A program made the translations under genes and the position numbers. This document shows, in pieces, positions 16,857 to 25,265 of a DNA stretch of 64,000 bases. Position 1 is the stretch's first letter. The number at the start of each line of letters is the position of its first letter. The notes under the pieces are model-generated. The model made no database searches. It was not told the origin of the DNA and saw only the letters and a program-made list of their open reading frames with translations. Where the stretch lies: positions 288,818-352,817 of the forward strand of contig NZ_WQLA01000007.1 in NCBI RefSeq assembly GCF_009755275.1. Direction: 5' to 3'. This DNA is from Mucilaginibacter aquatilis. Its GTDB lineage: Bacteria; Bacteroidota; Bacteroidia; Sphingobacteriales; Sphingobacteriaceae.

Positions 16857-18113
16857 TTAGGCAGGTTTACCTTTTTTTAGTTCTAATACGGTAATCTCCG
16901 GCCATATACCTAGCCTGCCTGAAAATGCAAGGAAGCCAAAGCCGCGGTTAACGTAAAGATGCCTGCCCTTTTCAACCATTAAACCGGCCCAATCAAGGTA
17001 GCGATACTTTACAGGGCTCCACCTGAATTTATCAGTTTCTACCCCAAACTGTGCACCATGCGTATGCCCCGACAGTGTGAGGTGTACGTGCGCCGGATGA
17101 TAACGAACAATCTCCTCCCAATGTGTAGGGTCATGCGATAGCAGTATCTTGAAATCATTGGTGTTTACACCTTTTAAGGCGTTATCAAGGTTACCAACCT
17201 GTATAAAGCCCCTGCCCCAGTTTTGTACACCAATTAATGAAATGGCTTGTCCATTTTTTTCAAGCTTTATATTTTCATCGAGCATTAACCTGAAGCCCAT
17301 TGCACGATGGTGCTGATGTAACTTCATTAGGTTAGCTTTTTTAGCTTCATCATTAGGCCATTGTACATAATCGCCATAATCATGATTACCTAAAATTGAA
17401 AATTGGCCATACGGTGCCTTAAGCTGCTTGAAACGGTGTATGTATGGTTCAATTTCCGACGATACATTGTTCACCAAATCTCCGGTAAATACAAACAGGT
17501 CTGACTTTTGGGCATTGGCTAAATCGATACCTCTTTGAACAGCCGCTGCATTATCAAAACTACCGGAATGTATATCAGATACTTGCGTTATGGTAAAGCC
17601 ATCAAATGCCTCGGGCAAATCATCAAAGTAAAGGGTGTGTTTGTGCACCTTGTAATCATATTTACCCTTAAGCATTGCATACCAAAAAGATGCAAATGGA
17701 ATAGCAGCCGCTGTGATAGCCGCCTTGCTCACAAGTTTTCTGCGTTGAGGCAAAAAGCCCTCTCCGTTTATTTTATCTTCCTTTTTAGTAGTAAGTGCAA
17801 CTATTAGCCGGTATGCATCATTAAACAGCAGTACAAGTGCAAATATGACTTTTGTAACCAGCAACGTAATAAATATGCTTAACAGCCACTGGTGCATAAC
17901 CGTCATACCGGGCGGTTTGCCGGCATTGGTTAAACTGAGCAGCAGCGCTACAGCTACGCCTATATTTATTCCAAAGTAAATATATAATAAAGTTAGCCGG
18001 GCGGTTTTACTCCACTTATTAAGCAATGGCTTAAATCCGTTGTATACATATATATCCAGCAAAATACTGGCTGTGGCCAAAAACAGTGAAAACTGTAAAA
18101 ATCCGTGACGCAT
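16857..18113 (-). CDS. Membrane-anchored metallophosphoesterase (YkuE/YaeI-like)
   Basis: A 418-residue protein with about four N-terminal membrane helices in residues 1-115 and a hydrophobic anchor at about 128-150 (AAITAAAIPFASFWYAML). A calcineurin-like phosphoesterase domain follows at about 165-410. The five metal-binding blocks are visible in order: VSDIHSG, FTGDLVNN, LGNHDYG, LLSHDPTHW and LSGHTHGAQFG. Relatives in other bacteria act on phospholipids such as UDP-diacylglucosamine or on unknown phosphoesters; the substrate here is not readable. The catalytic domain is predicted at the outer face of the inner membrane. Divergent from the HAD phosphatase gene. Confidence 0.92.
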   Translation of the reverse strand: MRHGFLQFSLFLATASILLDIYVYNGFKPLLNKWSKTARLTLLYIYFGINIGVAVALLLSLTNAGKPPGMTVMHQWLLSIFITLLVTKVIFALVLLFNDAYRLIVALTTKKEDKINGEGFLPQRRKLVSKAAITAAAIPFASFWYAMLKGKYDYKVHKHTLYFDDLPEAFDGFTITQVSDIHSGSFDNAAAVQRGIDLANAQKSDLFVFTGDLVNNVSSEIEPYIHRFKQLKAPYGQFSILGNHDYGDYVQWPNDEAKKANLMKLHQHHRAMGFRLMLDENIKLEKNGQAISLIGVQNWGRGFIQVGNLDNALKGVNTNDFKILLSHDPTHWEEIVRYHPAHVHLTLSGHTHGAQFGVETDKFRWSPVKYRYLDWAGLMVEKGRHLYVNRGFGFLAFSGRLGIWPEITVLELKKGKPA

Positions 18114-18181
18114 AAGTTAGAAGTAATAAGCAGCGTAAAATACAAGTACTTTACATGGCATACAATGCAAAATAAGCCGGT

Positions 18182-18189
18182 TATGTTTG
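18182..18189 (+). promoter_or_regulatory. -7 element upstream of the HAD phosphatase gene
   Basis: TATGTTTG matches TAnnTTTG exactly, 66 nt before the ATG at 18256. The -33 region is not clear. Confidence 0.4.
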
Positions 18190-18255
18190 TACTATGTAAG
18201 TTTATCCAGGCAAACGCAACGCCGGCCGAGTTAAACTTTTACTTTTACTACCGCT

Positions 18256-18903
18256 ATGAATAACAATTTAAAAGAACGATACGACAGCATTATTTTTGAC
18301 CTTGACGGAACGCTTTGGGACTCAACAGCTAATGTGGCAACTGCATGGCAAACGGCAAAACTGGAAGTTGATTATATAAAAGATGATATAACGCAGCAAA
18401 CTGTGCGGTCAATTACCGGCATGGCTTACGATGCAATTTTTGAAAAACTGTTTCCTTACCTTGAGCCTGATGTGCGCGAGGAGTTTAAACGCAAATGTGC
18501 AAAATACGAATTGGAAGTACTTAATACCAAAGGCGGAGAACTGTACCCTGAATTAAAAAGCACATTAAACTACCTGCAAAATAAATACAAGCTGTTTGTT
18601 GTGAGCAATTGCCAGTGTGGTTACATTGAAACGTTTTTAAAGCTTAACCAGCTAGAGCATGTTTTTGTGGGTCATCAATGCTACGGAACCAAGGGTCAAC
18701 CCAAGTTCCAAAATATTATTGACGTAGTGAACGACTACGATCTTAAAGCACCAGTTTACATAGGTGACACCCAAGGCGATTATGACAGTGCCACTAAAGC
18801 AGGCGTGCCAATAATATTTGCTACATACGGATTTGGTAAGGTAAATAACGGGCAGCCGTTAGCGGTAATTGACAAGTTCAGCGATTTAGTTGAGGTATTA
18901 TAA
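18256..18903 (+). CDS. HAD-superfamily phosphatase (phosphoglycolate phosphatase-like)
   Basis: Cytoplasmic HAD hydrolase of 215 residues. Motif I is IFDLDGTLWDS with the nucleophile Asp (about residue 16) and the acid/base Asp two residues on. Motif II is VVSNCQCGY (Ser about 117). Motif III is the Lys near GTKGQPKF. Motif IV is YIGDTQGDYDSA. An alpha-helical C1 cap sits between motifs I and II (about 22-95). This is the subclass of phosphoglycolate phosphatases and beta-phosphoglucomutases. The NCQCGY loop is typical of a Bacteroidota subgroup. Substrate unknown. The next gene is a small lipoprotein on the same strand. Confidence 0.9.
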   Translation: MNNNLKERYDSIIFDLDGTLWDSTANVATAWQTAKLEVDYIKDDITQQTVRSITGMAYDAIFEKLFPYLEPDVREEFKRKCAKYELEVLNTKGGELYPELKSTLNYLQNKYKLFVVSNCQCGYIETFLKLNQLEHVFVGHQCYGTKGQPKFQNIIDVVNDYDLKAPVYIGDTQGDYDSATKAGVPIIFATYGFGKVNNGQPLAVIDKFSDLVEVL

Positions 18904-18966
18904 ATTATAGCTTAGCTGTAGCACTTGGGCATATATTAACGTACAGCAATAAACCAAGTATCACAC

Positions 18967-19449
18967 ATGAAAACAAAGTTTATTGCTATCCTCGTTTTAC
19001 TGCTAAGTATTGCCGTAGCATCCTGTAAAAAAGAAAGTAAAGCTTCTAAAAGTCAAAAAGAGCTTGAAGGCACCTGGATTGCTGTTAATAATATCAGCTC
19101 GGTAGCGGGTGCTAGGGTGCGGGTAGTTTTTGGCCCAAAGAATATGGCTGCATTTACCAATTATTATATTGACGAAAATACAGGAGCTATAAAAAGCTAC
19201 AACTCTAAGCAAATTTCAAAATACCGGATTGTTGGTGAGAACGGGCTTGAGCTTTATGATATAATACCTTATACCAAAGAAAGCAATGCTACTGTTACAA
19301 ATGAGGACAACCTTGTTAAAGGGGCAATGCTTCAATCAACACAGCCATACTCATTCCGCTTTAATGACACCCGCACTAAACTCAATCTTAATATTATTTG
19401 CGGCCCGAATGCTCATTGCATAAGTCCACAGGAATACCTTAAGCAATAG
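18967..19449 (+). CDS. Small lipoprotein of unknown function
   Basis: A 160-residue predicted lipoprotein. The signal peptide ends in the lipobox VASC (Cys 20), followed by a Lys/Ser-rich linker (KKESKASKSQKE) and then LEGTWIAVNNI, an opening typical of small lipocalin-like Bacteroidota lipoproteins. The remainder is beta-rich, with two Cys near the C-terminus (CGPNAHC). I recognise no named family. It is preceded by the HAD gene at 63 nt and faces a convergent hydrolase gene 53 nt away. Confidence 0.78.
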   Translation: MKTKFIAILVLLLSIAVASCKKESKASKSQKELEGTWIAVNNISSVAGARVRVVFGPKNMAAFTNYYIDENTGAIKSYNSKQISKYRIVGENGLELYDIIPYTKESNATVTNEDNLVKGAMLQSTQPYSFRFNDTRTKLNLNIICGPNAHCISPQEYLKQ

Positions 19450-19502
19450 CAATTACTGCAAGTGTTACAAATTAATAAAGTAATTCAGGCTTCAAACCTT
19501 AA

Positions 19503-20792
19503 CTACTTTATTGATTTTACGAAGTCGGTTATAGCACTCACCAATTCGGGCTTTACTGGTAATGCCGACTGATTGTAAGTGGCAAGATTAGCAGCCTGAG
19601 CCGCAGGGGCTTCTTTAAGCACATAGTTCATACCGGGTATCATCACAACTTTAGCGTCCGATTTTCCCTTTTTCAAACGTTCTGCATCGGCAGCACTTAC
19701 CTGCAGGTCAGTTGTGCCTTGTATAATTAGTGTTGGTGCTTTAACTTTTTTAATTTCTTTTACAGGGTCAAAGCGCATCCAGGTCATTAAATACGGCTGA
19801 ACGCTTACACGTGCAATACTGTAAAGTGAAGGATCTACCTTATCATACGTTTTTCCACGGCGTAAGCTATCAGTAATTTGCTTAAAGCCTTTTGTAATGT
19901 AATCGGGCTGATTTTTCAGCTGTTCAGACATCAGCTTGTCTCCAGGCAAGCTTTCACCTTCAACAGATATAAATCCGTTTACAGGCTGGCTTACCGCGGC
20001 AAGCATACCTACCAATGATCCTTCGCTGTGGCCAAGCAACACCACCTTTGAAAACCGCTCATCCTCTCGTAATGCACCTGCCAGCATCACCGCATCATCA
20101 ATGTAATCATCAAAACGCAGTTGTGTTTCTTTAGCCGGTGTAATAACCTCACCTGTTAAACGCTTATCATAACGCAATGAGGCAATGCCGTTTTTGGCTA
20201 ACGCAAAGGCTATCAACTTGTAGGTGTCAGGCTGTTGGTTAAGTTTTGGTTTGTTACCATCGCGGTCTGTAGGTCCTGATGATGGTATAATTAAAACCAC
20301 CGGCACCTTACCGCTTGCCTGCTTGGGCATGGCTAGTGTGCCACGTATAGCACCCGATAATGTTTTTAATTCAAGCGGAGTTTCAGTGGTATACGGGTCA
20401 TCAACAGGTTTAACCATATTTTGGCCACGATAGTTATCAAACAACAATCCGCCAATTTTACCTGCGCCGTTTATGCTTATCTGCATGGATAATACAGCGC
20501 GCTGAAAATCGGCACGGTAGATGGCTATGCCCTCGTTAAGTGTAGTGAAGGTTGCACGCTGTAACCGCCCCGAACGCACCTGCAGCTCACTGATCATTTC
20601 ACGGTTTTTAAGCATGGGTAGATCTTTTTTTACGTCTGCTGCAAACATGTTGAAGATGCTATCGGGCTGATTGCGGTTATAGTAAAGCGTAAACTTACTT
20701 AATGCAATGCGGTAAATTCCCGGCTCGGCAGCCTGGGCATATACCTGAGGCAAGCTTAATATCAACGCCAGTATAAAAAGTAATTTTTTCAT
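19503..20792 (-). CDS. Exported alpha/beta-hydrolase with N-terminal DUF3887-like domain
   Basis: A 429-residue exported protein with a signal peptide (LLFILALILSLPQVYAQ). An N-terminal domain of about 25-125 resembles DUF3887 (a NTF2-like fold often fused to hydrolases) and includes FNMFAADVKKDLP. The alpha/beta-hydrolase domain from about 140 has the block VVLIIPSSGPTDRDGN, the nucleophile motif LLGHSEGS (Ser about 255), the acid region APTLIIQGTTDLQV (Asp about 363) and a C-terminal region where the catalytic His would normally lie; I do not see an obvious His in VMIPGMNYVLKEAP, where related proteins usually have NH. The protein may therefore have an altered triad. Substrate unknown. Confidence 0.87.
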   Translation of the reverse strand: MKKLLFILALILSLPQVYAQAAEPGIYRIALSKFTLYYNRNQPDSIFNMFAADVKKDLPMLKNREMISELQVRSGRLQRATFTTLNEGIAIYRADFQRAVLSMQISINGAGKIGGLLFDNYRGQNMVKPVDDPYTTETPLELKTLSGAIRGTLAMPKQASGKVPVVLIIPSSGPTDRDGNKPKLNQQPDTYKLIAFALAKNGIASLRYDKRLTGEVITPAKETQLRFDDYIDDAVMLAGALREDERFSKVVLLGHSEGSLVGMLAAVSQPVNGFISVEGESLPGDKLMSEQLKNQPDYITKGFKQITDSLRRGKTYDKVDPSLYSIARVSVQPYLMTWMRFDPVKEIKKVKAPTLIIQGTTDLQVSAADAERLKKGKSDAKVVMIPGMNYVLKEAPAAQAANLATYNQSALPVKPELVSAITDFVKSIK

Positions 20793-20878
20793 TAGTATTT
20801 AACAAAACGCAATCTGTTCATCAAGATTGCTTGATTTATGTTTTAATATTTCAATTGGTCAAAGCTCCGTTGCACATC

Positions 20879-21271
20879 TCAACCTGCATGGCCGGTTAGT
20901 GCACTGGCAGCTATTATAACAAGTACTACCAGCGTAATAGCAGTATATAACCAATCTCTTTCAAGCGCAAAGCCAATGGCCGAAAACATGACGCGCACAA
21001 CAGGTGTAGCAATCAATAAAATAATGCCGGCCTGTATAATGGCCCGTCCTCTGAAAGTAAGTATGCCATGCCATATGCCCGACGCTGAATGAACAAAACC
21101 CGGAACGCCAATAAATTCTTTGTAATGTACCGTTTCGGCTCCGTGCCTGTACAAATATACGCAGCCACCAATAAACACAATAAGCATTGACAGTATTACG
21201 CCTACACGCAATATCCAGCCTATAATCCGCTGAATTTCGGTATCATGTAACTTAGGCTGCATCATAATCAT
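20879..21271 (-). CDS. DUF1634 membrane protein
   Basis: A 130-residue protein with three membrane helices (about 16-42, 75-98 and 105-127), matching the DUF1634 family that is usually encoded next to TauE/SafE transporters. Its ATG at 21271 overlaps the TGA stop of the transporter gene by an ATGA tetranucleotide, so translation is probably coupled. The reasonable inference is an accessory subunit of the anion exporter. Function has not been demonstrated to my knowledge. Confidence 0.88.
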   Translation of the reverse strand: MIMMQPKLHDTEIQRIIGWILRVGVILSMLIVFIGGCVYLYRHGAETVHYKEFIGVPGFVHSASGIWHGILTFRGRAIIQAGIILLIATPVVRVMFSAIGFALERDWLYTAITLVVLVIIAASALTGHAG

Positions 21272-22104
21272 ATGTTGTGGTTTAAGCCGTTATAAATCAT
21301 TTGCACAGCTAAAAAGGTTACAATTACAGCAAACACCCAGCGCAGCCAACCGGCCGACGATGTATGCACTAATATTTTTGAACCTGTAAGTGCTCCCAAT
21401 AAAACACCAATAACAACAGGCATAGATAATCCCGGGTCAATGTAGCCGCGTTGCAGGTATACAACAGCACTAGCAGCAGCGGTAACGCCAATCATAAAAT
21501 TACTGGTGGTGGTTGATACCTTAAACGGGATGCGCATAATACCATCCATGGCAACTACCTTTAATGCTCCCGAACCTATACCCAGCAGCCCTGATATAAT
21601 GCCGGCAAACAGCATCATAAAAAATCCGCCGCCCACATTTTTTACATTATAGCTTACTACTCCGTTTCCGGACGGAAAGGAACTGTTTAATTTTAGTTTT
21701 TCAGACCAATGGTTGGGTTTGGTTTCAATTTGCTCCCTTTTATTTTTGAGCGACATTAATGCCGAAAAGATGAGTATCAACCCGAATATTACCGCAATTA
21801 CATTGGTTTGCATATAAAGTGCCAGTACTGCGCCAATCATGGCGCCAATAGTTGTGGCTATCTCTAAAAACATACCCAGCCTTACATTGGTAATCCCCTC
21901 TTTAACATAGGCTGCTGCCGAGCCCGATGACGTAGCAATTACCGACACAAGTGATGCGCCAATGGCATAATGAATGTTTACGTTAAGCAGCAATGTAAGC
22001 AGCGGAATAATTACAACACCTCCGCCCAGGCCTGTTAATGATCCCAGAAGGCCGGCCACGTATGCACCAGCTAGTATAATAAGTGTTATTGCAGTTACCG
22101 TCAT
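21268..22104 (-). CDS. Sulfite exporter TauE/SafE-family transporter
   Basis: A 278-residue permease with about eight membrane helices in two repeats. The first carries GLLGSLTGLGGGVVIIPLL and the second GIISGLLGIGSGALKVVAM, the duplicated glycine-rich signature of the TauE/SafE family (export of sulfite, sulfoacetate or other small organosulfur anions). A charged loop lies between the halves (KNKREQIETKPNHWSEK). It forms an ATGA-coupled pair with the DUF1634 gene and is divergent from an amino-acid permease gene. Confidence 0.92.
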   Translation of the reverse strand: MTVTAITLIILAGAYVAGLLGSLTGLGGGVVIIPLLTLLLNVNIHYAIGASLVSVIATSSGSAAAYVKEGITNVRLGMFLEIATTIGAMIGAVLALYMQTNVIAVIFGLILIFSALMSLKNKREQIETKPNHWSEKLKLNSSFPSGNGVVSYNVKNVGGGFFMMLFAGIISGLLGIGSGALKVVAMDGIMRIPFKVSTTTSNFMIGVTAAASAVVYLQRGYIDPGLSMPVVIGVLLGALTGSKILVHTSSAGWLRWVFAVIVTFLAVQMIYNGLNHNI

Positions 22105-22268
22105 TTAGCTGGCCGCTAAATTATTCAATATCTTTTGCTATGCGGTTATTTTGTTGCAGCAATATTAAAATGCCTTGGTTATACAGCCTGCCTGTAACGC
22201 CAATTTGCAGCCAGGCACCACTAATTTGAAGTTTTTTAAATAGATTAGGGCTTTAAACACAACTATTG

Positions 22269-23720
22269 ATGGAACAACCCTCATCACAAACAAAATTAAA
22301 GAGTGAATTAGGCCTGCTTGATGGTACTATGCTGGTAGCCGGATCGATGATTGGCTCGGGTATTTTTATTGTGAGTGCCGACATTATACGCAACGTTGGC
22401 TCATCGGGGTGGTTAATTGCCGTTTGGCTCATTACCGGGTTTATGACCCTTACCGCAGCGGTAAGCTATGGCGAGTTGAGTGCCATGTTTCCAAAAGCCG
22501 GCGGGCAGTATGTTTACTTGAAAGAAGCTTACAATAAGTTTGTAGCTTTTTTATACGGCTGGAGCTTTTTTGCCGTAATACAAACGGGTACCATTGCGGC
22601 AGTTGGGGTGGCGTTTTCAAAATTTGCAGCATACCTTATTCCGGCTGTAAGCGAAGAAAATATTTTGTTAAGCATTCCTTTTGGCGGCATGTTCACCTTA
22701 ACCATAAGCGCCGCGCAGGTGGTATCAATACTCATCATTATTCTGCTTACTTATATTAATACCAAGGGTGTTAAAGGCGGCAAACTTATACAAACCACAT
22801 TTACGTTAACCAAGCTTATCAGCTTGTTTGGTTTAATTGCTTTCGGCTTTATTATGCTCAAAGGCGATGTTTGGACAGCTAACTGGACTAACGCCTGGGA
22901 TATGCGCGGGCTGGCAAAAGATGGTAGCTTAACGTCATACACCATGGCTGCCGCTTTGGGTGCTATTGCTGCGTCAATGGTGGGCTCCATTTTCAGCAGC
23001 GATGCCTGGAACAATGTAACCTTTATTGCCGGCGAAATGAAAAACCCGCAACGCAACATAGGTCTGAGCTTGTTTTTGGGCACCTTAATAGTTACGGTTA
23101 TTTATGTTTCAGCTAACGTTATGTATACCGCTGTACTACCATTAAATGAAATTGCCTCGGCCGAAAAAGACCGCGTGGCTGTAGCAGCATCAACTGTAAT
23201 TTTTGGCAATATAGGTACTGTAGTAATTGCATTAATGATTATGGTATCAACCTTTGGCTGCAACAATGGCCTTATATTGGCTGGTGCACGTGTGTATTAC
23301 ACCATGGCTAAAGACGGTCTCTTCTTCAAAAAAACCGGCACACTTAATGAGAATGCCGTACCTGAGTTTGGCTTATGGATACAATGTGCAGTAGCCAGCG
23401 TGCTTTGCCTAAGCGGCCGCTACGGCGATTTGCTTGACATGATTTCATTTGTTGTGGTAATATTCTATATGCTTACCATTGCTGGCATCTATATATTACG
23501 CATTAAACGCCCTAATGCTCCGCGACCTTACAAAGCTTTTGGCTACCCGGTTTTGCCAGCTATTTACATCATAATGGGTTTAGCATTTTGCGGTTTGTTG
23601 TTGCGTTATAAAAGCGACTACACTTGGCCTGGCCTCATTATTGTACTCATCGGCATCCCTATATATTTTATATCACAACGCAACGTAAAGCATGAGGATA
23701 CCGTACTTTCTGATCATTAG
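22269..23720 (+). CDS. Amino-acid permease (APC superfamily)
   Basis: A secondary transporter of 483 residues with twelve predicted membrane helices. The signature GSMIGSGIFIVSADI lies in helix 1 and VSYGELSAMFPKAGGQYVY in helices 2-3, as in the LAT/APC amino-acid antiporters. I start at ATG 22269; one codon further upstream a TTG is also possible. The 3' end overlaps the next gene by 29 nt in another frame, indicating co-transcription with the PBP4-type peptidase. Pairing with a peptidase that releases D-alanine from peptidoglycan suggests, as inference only, uptake of D-Ala or Ala. Confidence 0.92.
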   Translation: MEQPSSQTKLKSELGLLDGTMLVAGSMIGSGIFIVSADIIRNVGSSGWLIAVWLITGFMTLTAAVSYGELSAMFPKAGGQYVYLKEAYNKFVAFLYGWSFFAVIQTGTIAAVGVAFSKFAAYLIPAVSEENILLSIPFGGMFTLTISAAQVVSILIIILLTYINTKGVKGGKLIQTTFTLTKLISLFGLIAFGFIMLKGDVWTANWTNAWDMRGLAKDGSLTSYTMAAALGAIAASMVGSIFSSDAWNNVTFIAGEMKNPQRNIGLSLFLGTLIVTVIYVSANVMYTAVLPLNEIASAEKDRVAVAASTVIFGNIGTVVIALMIMVSTFGCNNGLILAGARVYYTMAKDGLFFKKTGTLNENAVPEFGLWIQCAVASVLCLSGRYGDLLDMISFVVVIFYMLTIAGIYILRIKRPNAPRPYKAFGYPVLPAIYIIMGLAFCGLLLRYKSDYTWPGLIIVLIGIPIYFISQRNVKHEDTVLSDH

Positions 23721-25116
23721 TTTATTATTTTTTAGTACAGCGCAGGCGCAAAAGAAAACAACAGGCGGCCTTGCACAAAAACTTCAAACAGCTATTAACC
23801 GGCTAAGTAAAGATGGCCAGTGCAACTATGCATCCATATCATTAACAGTGCTTGATGCCGGTACCGGCGCCACTGTTTTTACCCATAATCCTGATATGGG
23901 TCTTGCACCTGCATCTACCTTAAAAACGGTAACCTCAATAACAGCTTATAATTTACTTGGACAGGATTTTACATTTAATACCCGCCTCGGATACACCGGC
24001 ACAGTTGATGCAAACGGCGTATTGAACGGAGACGTTATTATAAAAGGTGGCGGTGACCCCACCCTTGGCAGTTGGCGTTGGGCAGAAACAAGAGAAAGCA
24101 AGATAGTTAACAGGTTTGTTACCGCCTTGCAACAGGCCGGTATTAAACAAATAAACGGCCGCATTATTGGCGATGATTCTGCCTTTGATACGCAATCTGT
24201 TCCTGACGGGTGGATATGGCAGGATTTAGGTAATTATTACGGTGCAGGCACATCAGGCTTATGCTGGCGCGAAAATACTTTTGATATCAAATACGAAACA
24301 GGTGAAATAGGCAACCCCGTAAAAATTTTGCGTACAGCCCCAGCAATGCCTTACTTCAATTTTAAAAGTGAAGTTGCTACGTCTGGCGCAGGCACGGGCG
24401 ATAAATCATACGCCTACTTGCCGGTGGGCAACAAACAAATGTATATCAGGGGTGCTTATGCCATTGATAAGGCAAAAAAAAGCATCAGTGTTGCCATGCC
24501 CGATCCGGCTTATGATGCTGCATGGCGTTTAACAGATACCCTTAAACGCTTGGGAATTGCAGCTGGTAAAGAACCGGAATCAACAACTACACTGAACACC
24601 AAAACAGAGGTTGTACCACCAATTGCAAAAGAATTGGTTACCATTACATCTCCCGATTTTAACCGGATAATTTATTGGCTTAACCGCGAAAGCATTAACC
24701 TTTATGCCGAACAGTTGATTAAAACTATAGCCTCAAAAGCAGGCAAGCAGGTTTCAACAAAAAATGGCGTGGAAGAATTACGGAACTATTGGAAAGCTAA
24801 AGGTATTGATGGCAACTCATTAAACCTGTATGATGGCAGCGGTCTTTCTCCGGGCGACCGTATCACCACCCGCTCAATTGCACGCATATTACAAACTGCC
24901 GTAAATAAGCCCTGGTATAGTCCGTTTTATGAAAGTTTACCGGTTTACAATAACATGCATATGAAAAGTGGAACCATTGCTGATGTGGTTGCCTATGCAG
25001 GCTACCAAACTCACGCCGGTCAAAAACTGTGCTTTTCTGTAATTATCAATAACTATAACGGTTCAACAACTGTAATGAGACAAAAATTGTTTAAGGTGCT
25101 GGATGAGCTGAAGTAA
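23692..25116 (+). CDS. dacB: D-alanyl-D-alanine carboxypeptidase/endopeptidase, PBP4 type
   Basis: Periplasmic serine peptidase of family S13, 474 residues, with a signal peptide (MRIPYFLIISLLFFSTAQAQ). It trims or cleaves D-Ala cross-links in peptidoglycan. The penicillin-binding motifs are STLK (Ser about 68, in LAPASTLKTVTS), SIN (in LNRESINLYAEQL, about 338-340) and KSG (in HMKSGTIADVV, about 424). The long insert between the first and second motifs (about 100-280, including GGGDPTLGS) is typical of PBP4. The ATG at 23692 lies inside the end of the amino-acid permease gene (29-nt overlap). Confidence 0.94.
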   Translation: MRIPYFLIISLLFFSTAQAQKKTTGGLAQKLQTAINRLSKDGQCNYASISLTVLDAGTGATVFTHNPDMGLAPASTLKTVTSITAYNLLGQDFTFNTRLGYTGTVDANGVLNGDVIIKGGGDPTLGSWRWAETRESKIVNRFVTALQQAGIKQINGRIIGDDSAFDTQSVPDGWIWQDLGNYYGAGTSGLCWRENTFDIKYETGEIGNPVKILRTAPAMPYFNFKSEVATSGAGTGDKSYAYLPVGNKQMYIRGAYAIDKAKKSISVAMPDPAYDAAWRLTDTLKRLGIAAGKEPESTTTLNTKTEVVPPIAKELVTITSPDFNRIIYWLNRESINLYAEQLIKTIASKAGKQVSTKNGVEELRNYWKAKGIDGNSLNLYDGSGLSPGDRITTRSIARILQTAVNKPWYSPFYESLPVYNNMHMKSGTIADVVAYAGYQTHAGQKLCFSVIINNYNGSTTVMRQKLFKVLDELK

Positions 25117-25162
25117 TTTGTGGAAAGAATCAGGAGTATAGATTTCAGATAAAGAATCATAT

Positions 25163-25263
25163 ACAATGTCGTTTCGACCTTGTGAGAAATCTTAGTTGAG
25201 CGACTTAGCCTTACATAATTATTGGATTTGTCGTTATCACTTGAAATGAGAAGCGTAGAAATA
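25163..25263. repeat. Degenerate palindromic intergenic element
   Basis: The 5' half reads GTCGTTTCGACCTTGTGAG plus AAATCTT. The 3' half contains CACTTGAAATGAGAAG and TAGAAAT, which in reverse complement resembles the 5' half loosely. It looks like a decayed copy of the GTCATTTCGACC...GAGAAATCT elements common between genes of Sphingobacteriaceae. A shorter related fragment occurs near 39866-39893. Confidence 0.4.
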
Positions 25264-25265
25264 AT

